36,292 bases of DNA from contig JBAXRT010000008.1 of NCBI GenBank assembly GCA_037131065.1, forward strand, positions 1 through 36,292, written 5' to 3'. Position 1 is the stretch's first letter. The number at the start of each line of letters is the position of its first letter. The notes beneath the pieces were generated by a model. The model was not told where the DNA came from. It did not search any database and saw nothing but the letters and a program-made list of their open reading frames with translations. Positions 1 through 8,971 of this stretch are shown in pieces. Both the position numbers and the translations under genes were made by a program. This DNA is from JBAXRT01 sp037131065. Its GTDB lineage: Bacteria > Bacteroidota > Bacteroidia > Bacteroidales > FEN-979.

Positions 1-33
1 GTCATGCCTTTCTTGTCCGGTTTTTAAGCTCCG

Positions 34-1992
34 ATGGCACCGTGTCCTCAAGCCTCTTTTTTTACGGCTGAAAAAAACGGGGAAAACGGAATAACGGTCT
101 ATCAGAAAAGCACCGGGAATCCGGAATTCAACAAGGCTCGCGACATCTGGTTTAAGGACCGGAGGTACATCCTCCCGGCAGGTGATGCAAGAATTCATTG
201 GGACAAGGAGAACGTGATCGCGGTGAGGGTATTTGACCAGTCGGGCGCCGGCGGCATGTATGCCAAACCTTTCGAAATCTCTATGGTCGACCTGAAATAT
301 CATATCATTTTTGATTTCTCCAATTCTGCTTTCATCTATTCCGGGGATTCCATCGTATCAAGGAAATTTACGGTCAGGAACGTTTCCGGGAAAGAGCTGT
401 TCAAGGGTAAGCTCGAGATTAGGGTGAGGCTCTGTTCCGACGGACTGACCATACTCAGGGAAAGCCACGATCTGGATCTGCAGAAAGCGGCACAAGAGGA
501 GGTCAGTTTCTCCCTCCCATCTGATCTTTCAAAGCCTGCCATAGCAGAGATCACCTTTACCGACAATGCCTCCGGACAGAAGATCTCCGCCAGTCTCGAG
601 ATCCCCTATATCCTGACACCAAAGGTTCCCGAAGAGCCCAGGATAAACGGCGCTAAAGTGTTCGGGGTTCGTCCCTGGTCGCCCTTCCTGTTCAAGGTTG
701 CAGCAACCGGAGTTGCCCCGCTGAAATATACAGCTACCGGTCTTCCCGACGGACTTAAGATGGATGAGACCAATGGCGTGATAACGGGCACTCTCCGCAA
801 AAAGGGAGAGTACCTGGTGAACCTGAAGGTCGAGAACAGCGCCGGGGTATCAGACGGAACATTGAAGATCATATGCGGCGACCGGATCTCACTTACTCCG
901 CCGATGGGTTGGAATAGCTGGAATTGCTGGGGACTCAGCGTCAGTGACAAAAAGGTGCGCCAGACGGCCGATGCCATGAAATCGACCGGGCTGATCGATC
1001 ATGGATGGACTTACATCAATATTGATGACGGGTGGGAATACACCCACGATAAAGAGGGAATGATCCTGACCAACTCAAAATTTCCGAACATGAAGGCACT
1101 GTGCGATTATGTCCACTCGCTTGGCCTCAAAATCGGGATTTACTCTTCACCAGGTCCAAAGACCTGCGGAGGGTATGAGGGCAGCTATACCTTCGAGGAA
1201 AAGGATGCAAAGGCTTACGCCTCCTGGGGGATCGATTATCTTAAATATGACTGGTGCTCTTACGGGAACATTGCTCCTAAACCCACCATCGAACAGATGA
1301 AGACACCCTACCGGGAGATGAAACGTTTTATCCGCAATGCAGGCCGTGACATCCATTACAGTCTTTGCCAGTATGGCATGGGGAACGTCTGGAAGTGGGG
1401 TGCCGAGGTCGATGGCAACTCCTGGAGGACCACCGGCGATATCGAAGATACCTGGGAAAGCCTTTCATCCATCGGTTTCAGCCAGGATGTATGCTCCCCA
1501 TTTGCAGAACCCGGCCGGTGGAACGACCCTGATATGCTCGTGGTAGGTATGGTCGGATGGGGACCTGAGCTTCATTATACCAACCTGACCCCAAATGAAC
1601 AATATCTCCACATCACCCTATGGTCCATGCTTGCCGCACCCCTGTTGATCGGATGTGACCTGAGCCAGTTGGATCCGTTTACCATGAACCTGCTCACCAA
1701 CGACGAAGTTCTTGCCGTGAACCAGGATCCGCTGGGCAGACAAGCCACCCGGGTAAAAATGGCCACCGGTTATGAGATCTGGATGAAGCCACTCGAAGAC
1801 GGGAGCATTGCCCTCGGGCTCTTCAACAAAACACTTGACCCGGTCTATGTTCCGGTTGATCTCAAAGATCTGGGACTTTCAGGAAAACATTCCATGAGAG
1901 ACCTCTGGACGCAGCAGGATCTTGGGAAAGTTCGCGACCACTTCGAAATGAAGGTGTTACCTCATGGTGCAAGGATGGTCAGCCTTAGATAG
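34..1992 (+). CDS. GH27 alpha-galactosidase, N-terminally incomplete
   Basis: Retaining alpha-galactosidase (clan GH-D), expected to release terminal alpha-galactose from oligosaccharides in the periplasm or outside the cell. Order of domains: residues about 1-85 look like the end of a sugar-binding jelly roll (ENVIAVRVFD), 90-200 an Ig-like segment, 205-284 a putative-Ig (He_PIG) domain (GLPDGLKMDETNGVITG), 290-575 the GH27 barrel starting at LTPPMGWNSWN, then a C-terminal beta domain. The nucleophile is Asp406 in YLKYDWC, the likely acid/base Asp469 in TTGDIEDTW, and PGRWNDPDML is present. No signal peptide is visible, and a stop codon lies in frame at 25-27 just before this ATG, so the annotated start cuts into a domain. 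Either the true N-terminus is in another frame (T7 and A7 runs lie at 55-77) or the gene is broken. The family call is firm; the start is not. Confidence 0.85.
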   Translation: MAPCPQASFFTAEKNGENGITVYQKSTGNPEFNKARDIWFKDRRYILPAGDARIHWDKENVIAVRVFDQSGAGGMYAKPFEISMVDLKYHIIFDFSNSAFIYSGDSIVSRKFTVRNVSGKELFKGKLEIRVRLCSDGLTILRESHDLDLQKAAQEEVSFSLPSDLSKPAIAEITFTDNASGQKISASLEIPYILTPKVPEEPRINGAKVFGVRPWSPFLFKVAATGVAPLKYTATGLPDGLKMDETNGVITGTLRKKGEYLVNLKVENSAGVSDGTLKIICGDRISLTPPMGWNSWNCWGLSVSDKKVRQTADAMKSTGLIDHGWTYINIDDGWEYTHDKEGMILTNSKFPNMKALCDYVHSLGLKIGIYSSPGPKTCGGYEGSYTFEEKDAKAYASWGIDYLKYDWCSYGNIAPKPTIEQMKTPYREMKRFIRNAGRDIHYSLCQYGMGNVWKWGAEVDGNSWRTTGDIEDTWESLSSIGFSQDVCSPFAEPGRWNDPDMLVVGMVGWGPELHYTNLTPNEQYLHITLWSMLAAPLLIGCDLSQLDPFTMNLLTNDEVLAVNQDPLGRQATRVKMATGYEIWMKPLEDGSIALGLFNKTLDPVYVPVDLKDLGLSGKHSMRDLWTQQDLGKVRDHFEMKVLPHGARMVSLR

Positions 1993-2043
1993 TTCCTCTG
2001 GAAAATTTTTTAAAGGGATGCTGACTTAAATGCTTATATTGAT

Positions 2044-2051
2044 TAGATTTG
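2044..2051 (+). promoter_or_regulatory. Candidate -7 element for the malic enzyme operon
   Basis: TAGATTTG matches the Bacteroidota -7 consensus TAnnTTTG, in an AT-rich gap 79 bases before the maeB ATG. No clean TTG lies at the expected -33 distance. A 7-bp inverted repeat (AAAGGAT/ATCCTTT, 2062-2078, 3-base loop) lies in the presumed leader. Confidence 0.4.
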
Positions 2052-2130
2052 TAGAAAAAATAAAGGATTTTATCCTTTCTGAAAATGGGTTGTCATAAAT
2101 AACTCGGACAATAACTAAAAAACTAACGCT

Positions 2131-4422
2131 ATGGCTAAAATCACAAAAGAAGATGCTTTAAAGTATCACGAAGAGGGTCGTCCCGGTAAAGTTGAAGTCG
2201 TTCCAACAAAACCTCACAGAACCCAGAGGGACCTGTCACTCGCTTATTCACCAGGTGTTGCATTCCCCTGCCTGGAAATCGAAAAAAACCCTGATGATAT
2301 TTACAGGTACACCTCCAAAGGAAACCTTGTAGCCGTCATTTCAAACGGTACGGCCGTTCTGGGACTCGGTGATATTGGTGCTGATTCCGGAAAACCGGTA
2401 ATGGAAGGGAAAGGTCTGCTCTTCAAAATCTTTGCCGATGTTGATGTTTTTGACATCGAAGTTTCGACCAAAGAGGTCGATAAGTTTGTTGAAACCGTGA
2501 AACAAATCGCGGTCACCTTCGGCGGGATCAACCTGGAAGACATCAAGGCACCGGAATGCTTTGAGATCGAAGAGCGACTGAAGAAGGAGCTGCAGATTCC
2601 CATCATGCACGACGACCAGCACGGTACGGCCATTATCTCCGCTGCCGGTATGATCAATGCGCTGGAGATCGCAGAAAAGAAGATCGAGAAGGTAACGATC
2701 GTGGTGAATGGTGCCGGCGCATCCGCCATTGCCTGCACCAAGCTTCTTGTATCTATCGGAGCAAAAAAGGAGAACATCATCATGCTCGATACCAAGGGCG
2801 TTCTCCGGAAAGACAGGACCGACCTGAACAAGTATAAACAGATTTTCGCAACCGATAAAAAACTGAATACCCTTGCCGAGGCGATGAAGGGAGCTGACGT
2901 ATTCCTCGGGTTATCCACGAAGAATGTCGTCTCGAAAGATATGGTCAGGTCGATGGCCAAGGACCCGATCGTTTTTGCCATGGCGAATCCCGATCCGGAG
3001 ATCACCTATGACGATGCGATGGATGCACGTCCCGACGTGCTGATGGCAACCGGAAGATCCGATTATCCCAACCAGGTCAACAACGTCCTTGGATTCCCGT
3101 TCATTTTCAGGGGAGCGTTGGATGTGAGGGCCACCTGCATCAACGAGGAGATGAAGATCGCGGCAGTCTACGCACTGGCCAAGCTGACCAAAGAGGATGT
3201 TCCTGAAAATGTCAGCAAGGCCTATAATGTCAAAAATCTCATTTTCGGCCGTGAATATTTTATCCCAAAGCCACTGGATATACGTCTGATCACCGCCGTT
3301 GCCCCTGCTGTTGCCAAAGCAGCCATGGATTCCGGCGTTGCCAGGAAACCCATCACTGACTGGGAAGCCTATAAATCGGAGCTGAGCCGCCGGCTTGGTC
3401 TAGAGAACCAGCTGCTGCGCGGACTCGCCCTGAAAGCCAAAGTAAATCCCAAAAGGGTGGTTTACGCCGAAGGCACAAACCTCAAAGTCCTCAAGGCCGC
3501 CAATGAGGTGTTCCACGATGGTGTTGCAAAACCGATCCTTCTTGGGAATGTGGAACAGATCAAGAAGATCATCTGTGAGAACAACCTTGAAATCTGTGAT
3601 GTACCCATCATCGATCCACAGGATCCCGCCATGGAGGACAAGAGAAAACAGTTTGCGGAACTGATCTGGCAGAAGCGCCAGCGCAAAGGCATCACCCATG
3701 ATGCTGCATACGAACTCACCTTCAACCGGAATTATTTCGGGATCATGATGGTCGAGACCGGCGAAGCCGATGCGATGGTTTCAGGGGTTACCTGCGAATA
3801 CGGCGATGTAGTCGGGCCTGCCCTGAAACTCATAGCCCCTAAAAAAGGACTTGACCGGATCTCGAGCATGTACATCGTGGTAACCAAAAAGGGTCCCTAC
3901 TTTTTTGCAGATACCACCGTGAATCTTGATCCCGACTGGAAAACCCTGGCGGGGAACGCCCTTTTAACGGCTGAGATGGTCCGCCGCTTTAACATTGAGC
4001 CGGTGATCGCCATGGTCTCTTATTCCAACTTCGGATCGATCAAACCGGGCGAGCATACCATGGGCCCCGAAAAGGTAAGACAAGCCACACACTATCTCCA
4101 TGAGAATTACCCGGATCTGCTGGTTGACGGCGAGATCCAGGCCAATTTTGCCCTGAACAAGGAGATGCGCCAGAGCAAATTCCCCTTCTCAAAAATAGCA
4201 AACCACGATGTCAACACCCTCATTTTCCCGAATCTCAGTTCCGGCAACATCGCCTACAAGATCATGCAGGAGATCGGGGGTGCCGAGGTGATCGGTCCGA
4301 TCCTCATGGGGATGAACAAACCGATCCACGTCGTTCCGATGGAATGTAGCGTCAGGGAGATCGTCAGCATGACGACTATTGCAGTCGTTGATGCGCAGCA
4401 TGCAAACAACAAGGTGAAATAA
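2131..4422 (+). CDS. maeB: NADP-dependent malic enzyme with phosphotransacetylase-like domain (MaeB type)
   Basis: Oxidative decarboxylation of malate to pyruvate with NADP, in the cytosol. At 763 residues it has the two-part layout of the large MaeB enzymes (about 760 aa): malic N-terminal domain (about 15-150), NAD(P)-binding domain with VVNGAGASAIA near residue 190, and from about 430 a PTA_PTB domain that in this family is regulatory rather than catalytic. Conserved stretches include LAYSPGVA, MHDDQHGTA and MANPDPEI. It is first in a same-strand run with an aminotransferase 41 bases downstream and PEP carboxykinase 30 bases after that, suggesting one transcript. The leader is A-rich with no Shine-Dalgarno, and the first codons are AT-rich. 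Cofactor preference is from family knowledge. Confidence 0.95.
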   Translation: MAKITKEDALKYHEEGRPGKVEVVPTKPHRTQRDLSLAYSPGVAFPCLEIEKNPDDIYRYTSKGNLVAVISNGTAVLGLGDIGADSGKPVMEGKGLLFKIFADVDVFDIEVSTKEVDKFVETVKQIAVTFGGINLEDIKAPECFEIEERLKKELQIPIMHDDQHGTAIISAAGMINALEIAEKKIEKVTIVVNGAGASAIACTKLLVSIGAKKENIIMLDTKGVLRKDRTDLNKYKQIFATDKKLNTLAEAMKGADVFLGLSTKNVVSKDMVRSMAKDPIVFAMANPDPEITYDDAMDARPDVLMATGRSDYPNQVNNVLGFPFIFRGALDVRATCINEEMKIAAVYALAKLTKEDVPENVSKAYNVKNLIFGREYFIPKPLDIRLITAVAPAVAKAAMDSGVARKPITDWEAYKSELSRRLGLENQLLRGLALKAKVNPKRVVYAEGTNLKVLKAANEVFHDGVAKPILLGNVEQIKKIICENNLEICDVPIIDPQDPAMEDKRKQFAELIWQKRQRKGITHDAAYELTFNRNYFGIMMVETGEADAMVSGVTCEYGDVVGPALKLIAPKKGLDRISSMYIVVTKKGPYFFADTTVNLDPDWKTLAGNALLTAEMVRRFNIEPVIAMVSYSNFGSIKPGEHTMGPEKVRQATHYLHENYPDLLVDGEIQANFALNKEMRQSKFPFSKIANHDVNTLIFPNLSSGNIAYKIMQEIGGAEVIGPILMGMNKPIHVVPMECSVREIVSMTTIAVVDAQHANNKVK

Positions 4423-4463
4423 CCATTTCGTTTTTCATTGTATCATAAACATAAAGCAACATT

Positions 4464-5681
4464 ATGAGTTTAAGTATTATTGGAAGATCAATCGCGGAAT
4501 CTGTTACGTTAAAACTTAACGAAACAGCTGCCATACTCAGGGCGAAAGGGGAACCTGTCATCCATCTCGGGATCGGCGAACCCAAGAGCAAAGCGCCGTT
4601 GGATGCGATCACCTCTGCAGCCGCCTTGCTTAATTCGGGAGAGATCCGGTATACTCCGGCCGACGGGATCCCGGCTCTCAAACAGGCCATCGTTCGTTAC
4701 ACCGGGGATATGTACGGAAGAATCGTCTCGGTGGAGAACGTCATTGCCTCGGGAGGGGCTAAACAGGCCATCATGGTCGCTATGCAGGCCATCCTCAATC
4801 CACAGGACGAGGTCGTTTTTCCGGCCCCATACTGGGTGAGCTACCCGGAAATGGTTAAGCTTTGCGGGGCTGTGCCGGTACCTGCCTACCCTGAGGATGG
4901 TTCTTTCTATCCCACACTTCAGGATATTGAACGGGTTTGCAGTTCGTATACCAAAGCCATCATACTCAACAGCCCGAACAACCCCACCGGAGTGGTTTAC
5001 TCCGAGCAGTTTATTGCCGAGATGGTTGAATTCTGCGAGAAGAAGGGGATCTACCTGTTCATGGACGATATCTACCACCGGCTGATCTTCAACGGAAAAA
5101 AAGCAGTGAGCTGTTTCAAATACCTGAAAGGAAGCCTTGAAGATTCGAAACTGATCATTATCAACGGGGTTTCAAAACAGTATGCCATGACCGGCTTCAG
5201 GATCGGCTGGGCCGTTGCCAATAAAAAGCTGATCAGGGCCATGACCAATATCCAGAGCCACCAGACCTCGGGACCTTCCGTGGTATTACAGGCGGCGGCA
5301 GTCGGTGCGATCCATGGCGTCCAGTCATGCGTTGAAAGTCTCAACATGACCCTTGAAAACAATACCAGGGTGATGATGGACCAGCTGAACTCTTTTGAAG
5401 GGATCCGCGCCAATAAACCAGACGGAGCATTCTATTGTTTTGTCGATTTCAGTCACTACAATAAGAATTCGACTACCCTGGCCTACTTCCTGCTCGACAA
5501 GGTGCGTGTGATCACGGTCCCGGGAATCGAGTTCGGCCTCGACGGCCACCTGCGTCTCTCCACCTGTGGTTCCATCAAGGACATCACACAGGGGATAGAA
5601 CGCATCAAATGGGCGCTCGACCCGAATTCTCCGAATGAACTCTATATCGGAGACCGGAAACTGGTGAGAGACTGGCTATAA
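4464..5681 (+). CDS. Class I/II pyridoxal-phosphate aminotransferase, probably aspartate type
   Basis: Fold-type I PLP aminotransferase of 405 residues, related to the bacterial aspartate aminotransferase Ib group. Visible: NSPNNPTG, an Asp-containing FMDDIYHRL segment, the PLP lysine at about K238 in GVSKQYAMTGFRIGW, and a C-terminal LRLSTCGS segment where the substrate-carboxylate arginine is expected. Lying between malic enzyme and PEP carboxykinase, interconversion of oxaloacetate and aspartate is the simplest role, but substrate cannot be read from sequence; another 2-oxo acid is possible. Start ATG follows an A-rich leader without Shine-Dalgarno. Confidence 0.88.
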   Translation: MSLSIIGRSIAESVTLKLNETAAILRAKGEPVIHLGIGEPKSKAPLDAITSAAALLNSGEIRYTPADGIPALKQAIVRYTGDMYGRIVSVENVIASGGAKQAIMVAMQAILNPQDEVVFPAPYWVSYPEMVKLCGAVPVPAYPEDGSFYPTLQDIERVCSSYTKAIILNSPNNPTGVVYSEQFIAEMVEFCEKKGIYLFMDDIYHRLIFNGKKAVSCFKYLKGSLEDSKLIIINGVSKQYAMTGFRIGWAVANKKLIRAMTNIQSHQTSGPSVVLQAAAVGAIHGVQSCVESLNMTLENNTRVMMDQLNSFEGIRANKPDGAFYCFVDFSHYNKNSTTLAYFLLDKVRVITVPGIEFGLDGHLRLSTCGSIKDITQGIERIKWALDPNSPNELYIGDRKLVRDWL

Positions 5682-5711
5682 TTTTTTATTGGATCATTAA
5701 ACTTCATAACT

Positions 5712-7364
5712 ATGTCAAAATATTTAAAATTTGAAACCCCTGCTCAAAAGCAGGCGACAAATTTGAAGAGTGAATATGGACTGGCGAATCACGGACTGGT
5801 GCACCTCGACAGGGTTTACTGGAACCTTCCCGAAGCTTCCCTCTATGAGGAGGCCGTTTTCCGCAACGAGGGAAAGATCGTGAATGGCGGTCCGCTGCTG
5901 GTACACACCGGCAAATGGACGGCCAGGGCAGCCAACGAAAAGTACTTTGTGATGGAATCCACCACGGCCGAAAAGATCGACTGGGGAAAGAACAACCGCC
6001 CGATGAGCCCGGAGAAGTTCGACGGCATGTTCAGCAGGCTGCAGGCTTTCCTCCAGGGTGAAGAGCTTTTCGTTCAGGATGTCTTTGTTGGAGCAGATCC
6101 CGATTACCAGGTACCCATCCGGATCATCACCGATACCGCCTGGCAGAGCCTCTTTGCACGCAACATGTTCCTGACCATCAACACGCTGGAAAAGCATAAG
6201 ACACACGTCCCGAATTTCACGGTCATCGCGTCACCCTCCTTCAAGCTCGATCCCAGAATTGACGGGACCAACAGTGAGACCGCCATCGTGATCAATTTCG
6301 ACAAAAGGCTGGCAATCGTGGCAAACACGCAGTACGGCGGTGAGATCAAAAAATCGATCTTCACCATCATGAACTTCCTCATGCCGCTGCAGGATATCAT
6401 GTCGATGCACTGCTCCGCGAACGTTGGGAAGAAAGGCGATGTAGCCCTGTTCTTCGGTCTCAGCGGCACCGGAAAGACCACCCTTTCGGCCGATCCAAAC
6501 CGTGCGCTGATCGGCGACGATGAGCATGCGTGGAGCGACGAAGGTGTTTACAATTACGAAGGCGGGTGCTACGCAAAGGTCATCAGGCTTTCGGCCGACC
6601 ACGAGCCCGAGATTTATGCCTGTACCAGGAAATTCGGGACGATCCTGGAGAATGTAGTCTTCGATCCCGTCTCAAGGAAGATAGATCTTGATGACGACCA
6701 GATCACCGAGAATACACGTGCCTCCTACCCGCTCGACTTTATCCCGAATTCGATCCCGGAGAAGATGGTTAAGAGCCATCCTAAGAATGTCATCTTTTTG
6801 ACCTGCGACGCCCAGGGGGTCATGCCCCCGATCGCCCGCCTGGACATGAATCACGCGATCTACCATTTCATCAGCGGATACACTTCCAAGATCGCCGGAA
6901 CAGAACTCGGACTCGGCATCGAGCCGGAGATTGCGTTCAGTGCCTGTTTTGGAGCACCCTTCATGGTACATCATCCTTACTTCTATGCCGACCTGCTCCG
7001 CAGGAAGATAGAAAAGCATGATGCTAAAGTATGGCTGGTGAATACCGGCTGGGTTGGCGGCAAGTTCGGCGTCGGCAAGCGAATCAGCATCCGTCACACA
7101 AGGAACATGCTCAATGCGGTGCTCGACGGTGAACTCGACAATGTAAAATTCAGGAAAGACAAGATCTTCGGTTTCGAGATCCCGATCACATGCCCGAATG
7201 TACCGGATGATGTGCTCGATCCTTCGACTGCCTGGGGTAACAAGAATGAGTACTGGATGAAGTACGATGCACTTGCTTCACGCTACATTGAGAACTTCAA
7301 GGTCTTTATCCCCGGCTGCCCCGAAGAGATCCTGAAGGCAGGACCGAAGCGGCTGAAAACCTAG
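5712..7364 (+). CDS. pckA: Phosphoenolpyruvate carboxykinase (ATP)
   Basis: Interconverts oxaloacetate plus ATP with PEP, CO2 and ADP in the cytosol. At 550 residues it is the ATP-type family length. The P-loop GLSGTGKTTLSADP is near residue 249, kinase-2 motif IGDDEHAW follows, and NTGWVGG and the Arg-rich GKRISIRHTR stretch are in place. In anaerobic Bacteroidota the enzyme can run in the carboxylating direction during succinate formation, so direction here is open. It is the last gene of the maeB-aminotransferase-pckA run and is followed by a strong rho-independent terminator at 7408-7437. Confidence 0.97.
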   Translation: MSKYLKFETPAQKQATNLKSEYGLANHGLVHLDRVYWNLPEASLYEEAVFRNEGKIVNGGPLLVHTGKWTARAANEKYFVMESTTAEKIDWGKNNRPMSPEKFDGMFSRLQAFLQGEELFVQDVFVGADPDYQVPIRIITDTAWQSLFARNMFLTINTLEKHKTHVPNFTVIASPSFKLDPRIDGTNSETAIVINFDKRLAIVANTQYGGEIKKSIFTIMNFLMPLQDIMSMHCSANVGKKGDVALFFGLSGTGKTTLSADPNRALIGDDEHAWSDEGVYNYEGGCYAKVIRLSADHEPEIYACTRKFGTILENVVFDPVSRKIDLDDDQITENTRASYPLDFIPNSIPEKMVKSHPKNVIFLTCDAQGVMPPIARLDMNHAIYHFISGYTSKIAGTELGLGIEPEIAFSACFGAPFMVHHPYFYADLLRRKIEKHDAKVWLVNTGWVGGKFGVGKRISIRHTRNMLNAVLDGELDNVKFRKDKIFGFEIPITCPNVPDDVLDPSTAWGNKNEYWMKYDALASRYIENFKVFIPGCPEEILKAGPKRLKT

Positions 7365-7407
7365 TGCTGGAGCCGATTCCTGACTTTACCTTATCTGAAT
7401 ACTGCAA

Positions 7408-7437
7408 GCCCCCGGAAAATTTCCCGGGGGCTTTTTT
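7408..7437 (+). terminator. Rho-independent terminator after pckA
   Basis: GC-rich 8-bp stem (GCCCCCGG at 7408-7415 with CCGGGGGC at 7424-7431), 8-base loop, then TTTTTT at 7432-7437. It lies 43 bases after the pckA stop and separates the maeB run from citrate synthase. Confidence 0.9.
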
Positions 7438-7550
7438 ATGGTTAAATATTGTTAATAAAACATATGAATATTTGTACATTCAAAATTTAATTATAATTTT
7501 ACTTTTCATATGAAACCATCACCAGTATTAAACCATTTAATTAAAGAAAA

Positions 7551-8861
7551 ATGAGCTCATTAAAAGCAAAATTTGTTGAAAAGGCTGTGCCGGTTGCGGC
7601 TGAAGTTAAGACTTTATTTAAGGAACATGGTAATACGGTTATCGGACAGGTCACTATTGAGTCGGTGATTGACGGGATGAAAGGATTACCGACGCTGCTA
7701 ACACTTACTTCAAAACTCGACGCACAGGAAGGTATCCGTTTCAGAGGTTATTCCATTCCGGAGTTACAACAAAAATTACCAAAATTAGGACCCGACGACG
7801 AGCCATTGCCGGAAGGGCTGTTTTACCTAATGCTTTTGGGAGAGCTCCCAACCCCTGAGGATGTGAAGGAGATAGGGAAAGAGTGGAAACAAAGGGCTGT
7901 GGTTCCCACCCATGTTTTCAAGGTCCTGGATGCAATGCCAATGGAATCAGCCCCCATGGCCGATTTCGCTGCCGGCATCCTTGCCCTGGCCACCGAATCG
8001 AAATTCCTGCAAGCCTACAATGCCGGAGTCGGAAAGAAAGATTACTGGGATTCTACCTATGAAGATGTGATGAATTTCATCGGCCAGTTACCGGTCATCG
8101 CATCTTATATATACAGGAAACATTATTTCGGTGGAAAGGTGATCGCCGCCGATCCAAACCTCGACTGGGCTGCCAACCTGGCCCACATGATGGGTTACGA
8201 CTCCCCCGAAATCTATAAATTATTCAGATTATACCTCACCATCCATGCTGACCACGAAGGCGGGAACGTCTCGGCACATGCCACCCATCTCGTTGCTTCG
8301 GCATTAAGCAATCCATATTACTCCTATGCTGCCGGTATGCTTGGCCTTGCCGGTCCACTGCACGGTTATGCAAACCAGGAGGTTATCGCCTGGGTCCTCG
8401 ACATGATCAAGGAGATCGGCACTTCCACGCCGACCAAACAGCAGATCCACGATTTCTGTGAAAAGACCATCGGTGCCGGCAGGGTTATCCCGGGTTACGG
8501 CCATGCCGTTCTGAGGAAAACCGATCCGCGATTTGAAGCACAGCGGGAATTTGCCGGAAAATACTGCAAGGGCGACAGCCTTATCCAGATCGTGAACGAT
8601 CTCTACGAGGTAGTCCCCCCGATCTTAGGATCCCTCGGCAAAGTGAAAAATCCATGGCCTAACGTCGATGCCTACTCCGGTTCGCTCCTGATGCATTACG
8701 GAATCAAGGAGGCCCCCTTCTATACGGTTCTGTTCGGCGTTTCAAGGGCCCTCGGGGTACTCGCCTCACTGCTCTGGGACAGGGCGCTCGGACTTCAGAT
8801 CGAACGGCCATCGTCTTATACCCTTGATTGGTTCCAGGATAAAGCCGGAATTAATAAATAA
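7551..8861 (+). CDS. gltA: Citrate synthase, mitochondrial (eukaryotic-like) type
   Basis: Condenses oxaloacetate and acetyl-CoA to citrate. The 436-residue protein resembles the mitochondrial class rather than the usual bacterial hexameric GltA: GIRFRGYSIPE near the N-terminus, HADHEGGNVSAH, GPLHGYANQEV, PGYGHAVLRKTDPRF, and FGVSRALGVLA near the end. The catalytic triad is His271, His318 and Asp373 (in NPWPNVDAYSG), almost the same numbering as pig heart enzyme (274, 320, 375). It stands between a terminator and malate dehydrogenase, with 186 bases of AT-rich DNA upstream in which I could not settle on a promoter. The first ~80 codons are clearly more AT-rich than the rest. Confidence 0.95.
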   Translation: MSSLKAKFVEKAVPVAAEVKTLFKEHGNTVIGQVTIESVIDGMKGLPTLLTLTSKLDAQEGIRFRGYSIPELQQKLPKLGPDDEPLPEGLFYLMLLGELPTPEDVKEIGKEWKQRAVVPTHVFKVLDAMPMESAPMADFAAGILALATESKFLQAYNAGVGKKDYWDSTYEDVMNFIGQLPVIASYIYRKHYFGGKVIAADPNLDWAANLAHMMGYDSPEIYKLFRLYLTIHADHEGGNVSAHATHLVASALSNPYYSYAAGMLGLAGPLHGYANQEVIAWVLDMIKEIGTSTPTKQQIHDFCEKTIGAGRVIPGYGHAVLRKTDPRFEAQREFAGKYCKGDSLIQIVNDLYEVVPPILGSLGKVKNPWPNVDAYSGSLLMHYGIKEAPFYTVLFGVSRALGVLASLLWDRALGLQIERPSSYTLDWFQDKAGINK

Positions 8862-8863
8862 CT

Positions 8864-8871
8864 TACATTTG
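8864..8871 (+). promoter_or_regulatory. Candidate -7 element for mdh
   Basis: TACATTTG fits TAnnTTTG and begins three bases after the citrate synthase stop, about 100 bases before mdh. No -33 TTG at the right spacing. A 6-bp inverted repeat (AATATC/GATATT) lies in the presumed leader. Confidence 0.35.
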
Positions 8872-8971
8872 AAGTAAAGGGAGTATCCGTAAGAAAATGA
8901 CCGGGTTCCGGATAATATCTTATGGATATTCCTTTTAAAGGATTATTCACAAATAAAAACAGACAGATATT

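Noticed and set aside
2052..2130. Possible riboswitch or attenuator in the maeB leader
   Set aside because: Only a 7-bp AT-rich hairpin is visible; no known riboswitch pattern or T-tract.
2301..3005. Long open frame on the minus strand (234 codons) inside maeB
   Set aside because: Antisense to a certain gene; low-complexity Ser/Phe-rich translation, no family pattern.
4509..5078. 189-codon open frame on the minus strand inside the aminotransferase gene
   Set aside because: Mirror of a conserved coding region with no domain of its own.
7441..7550. Promoter of citrate synthase
   Set aside because: AATATTTG and TACTTTTC each miss the -7 consensus by one base and neither has a TTG at the right distance, so no call is made.
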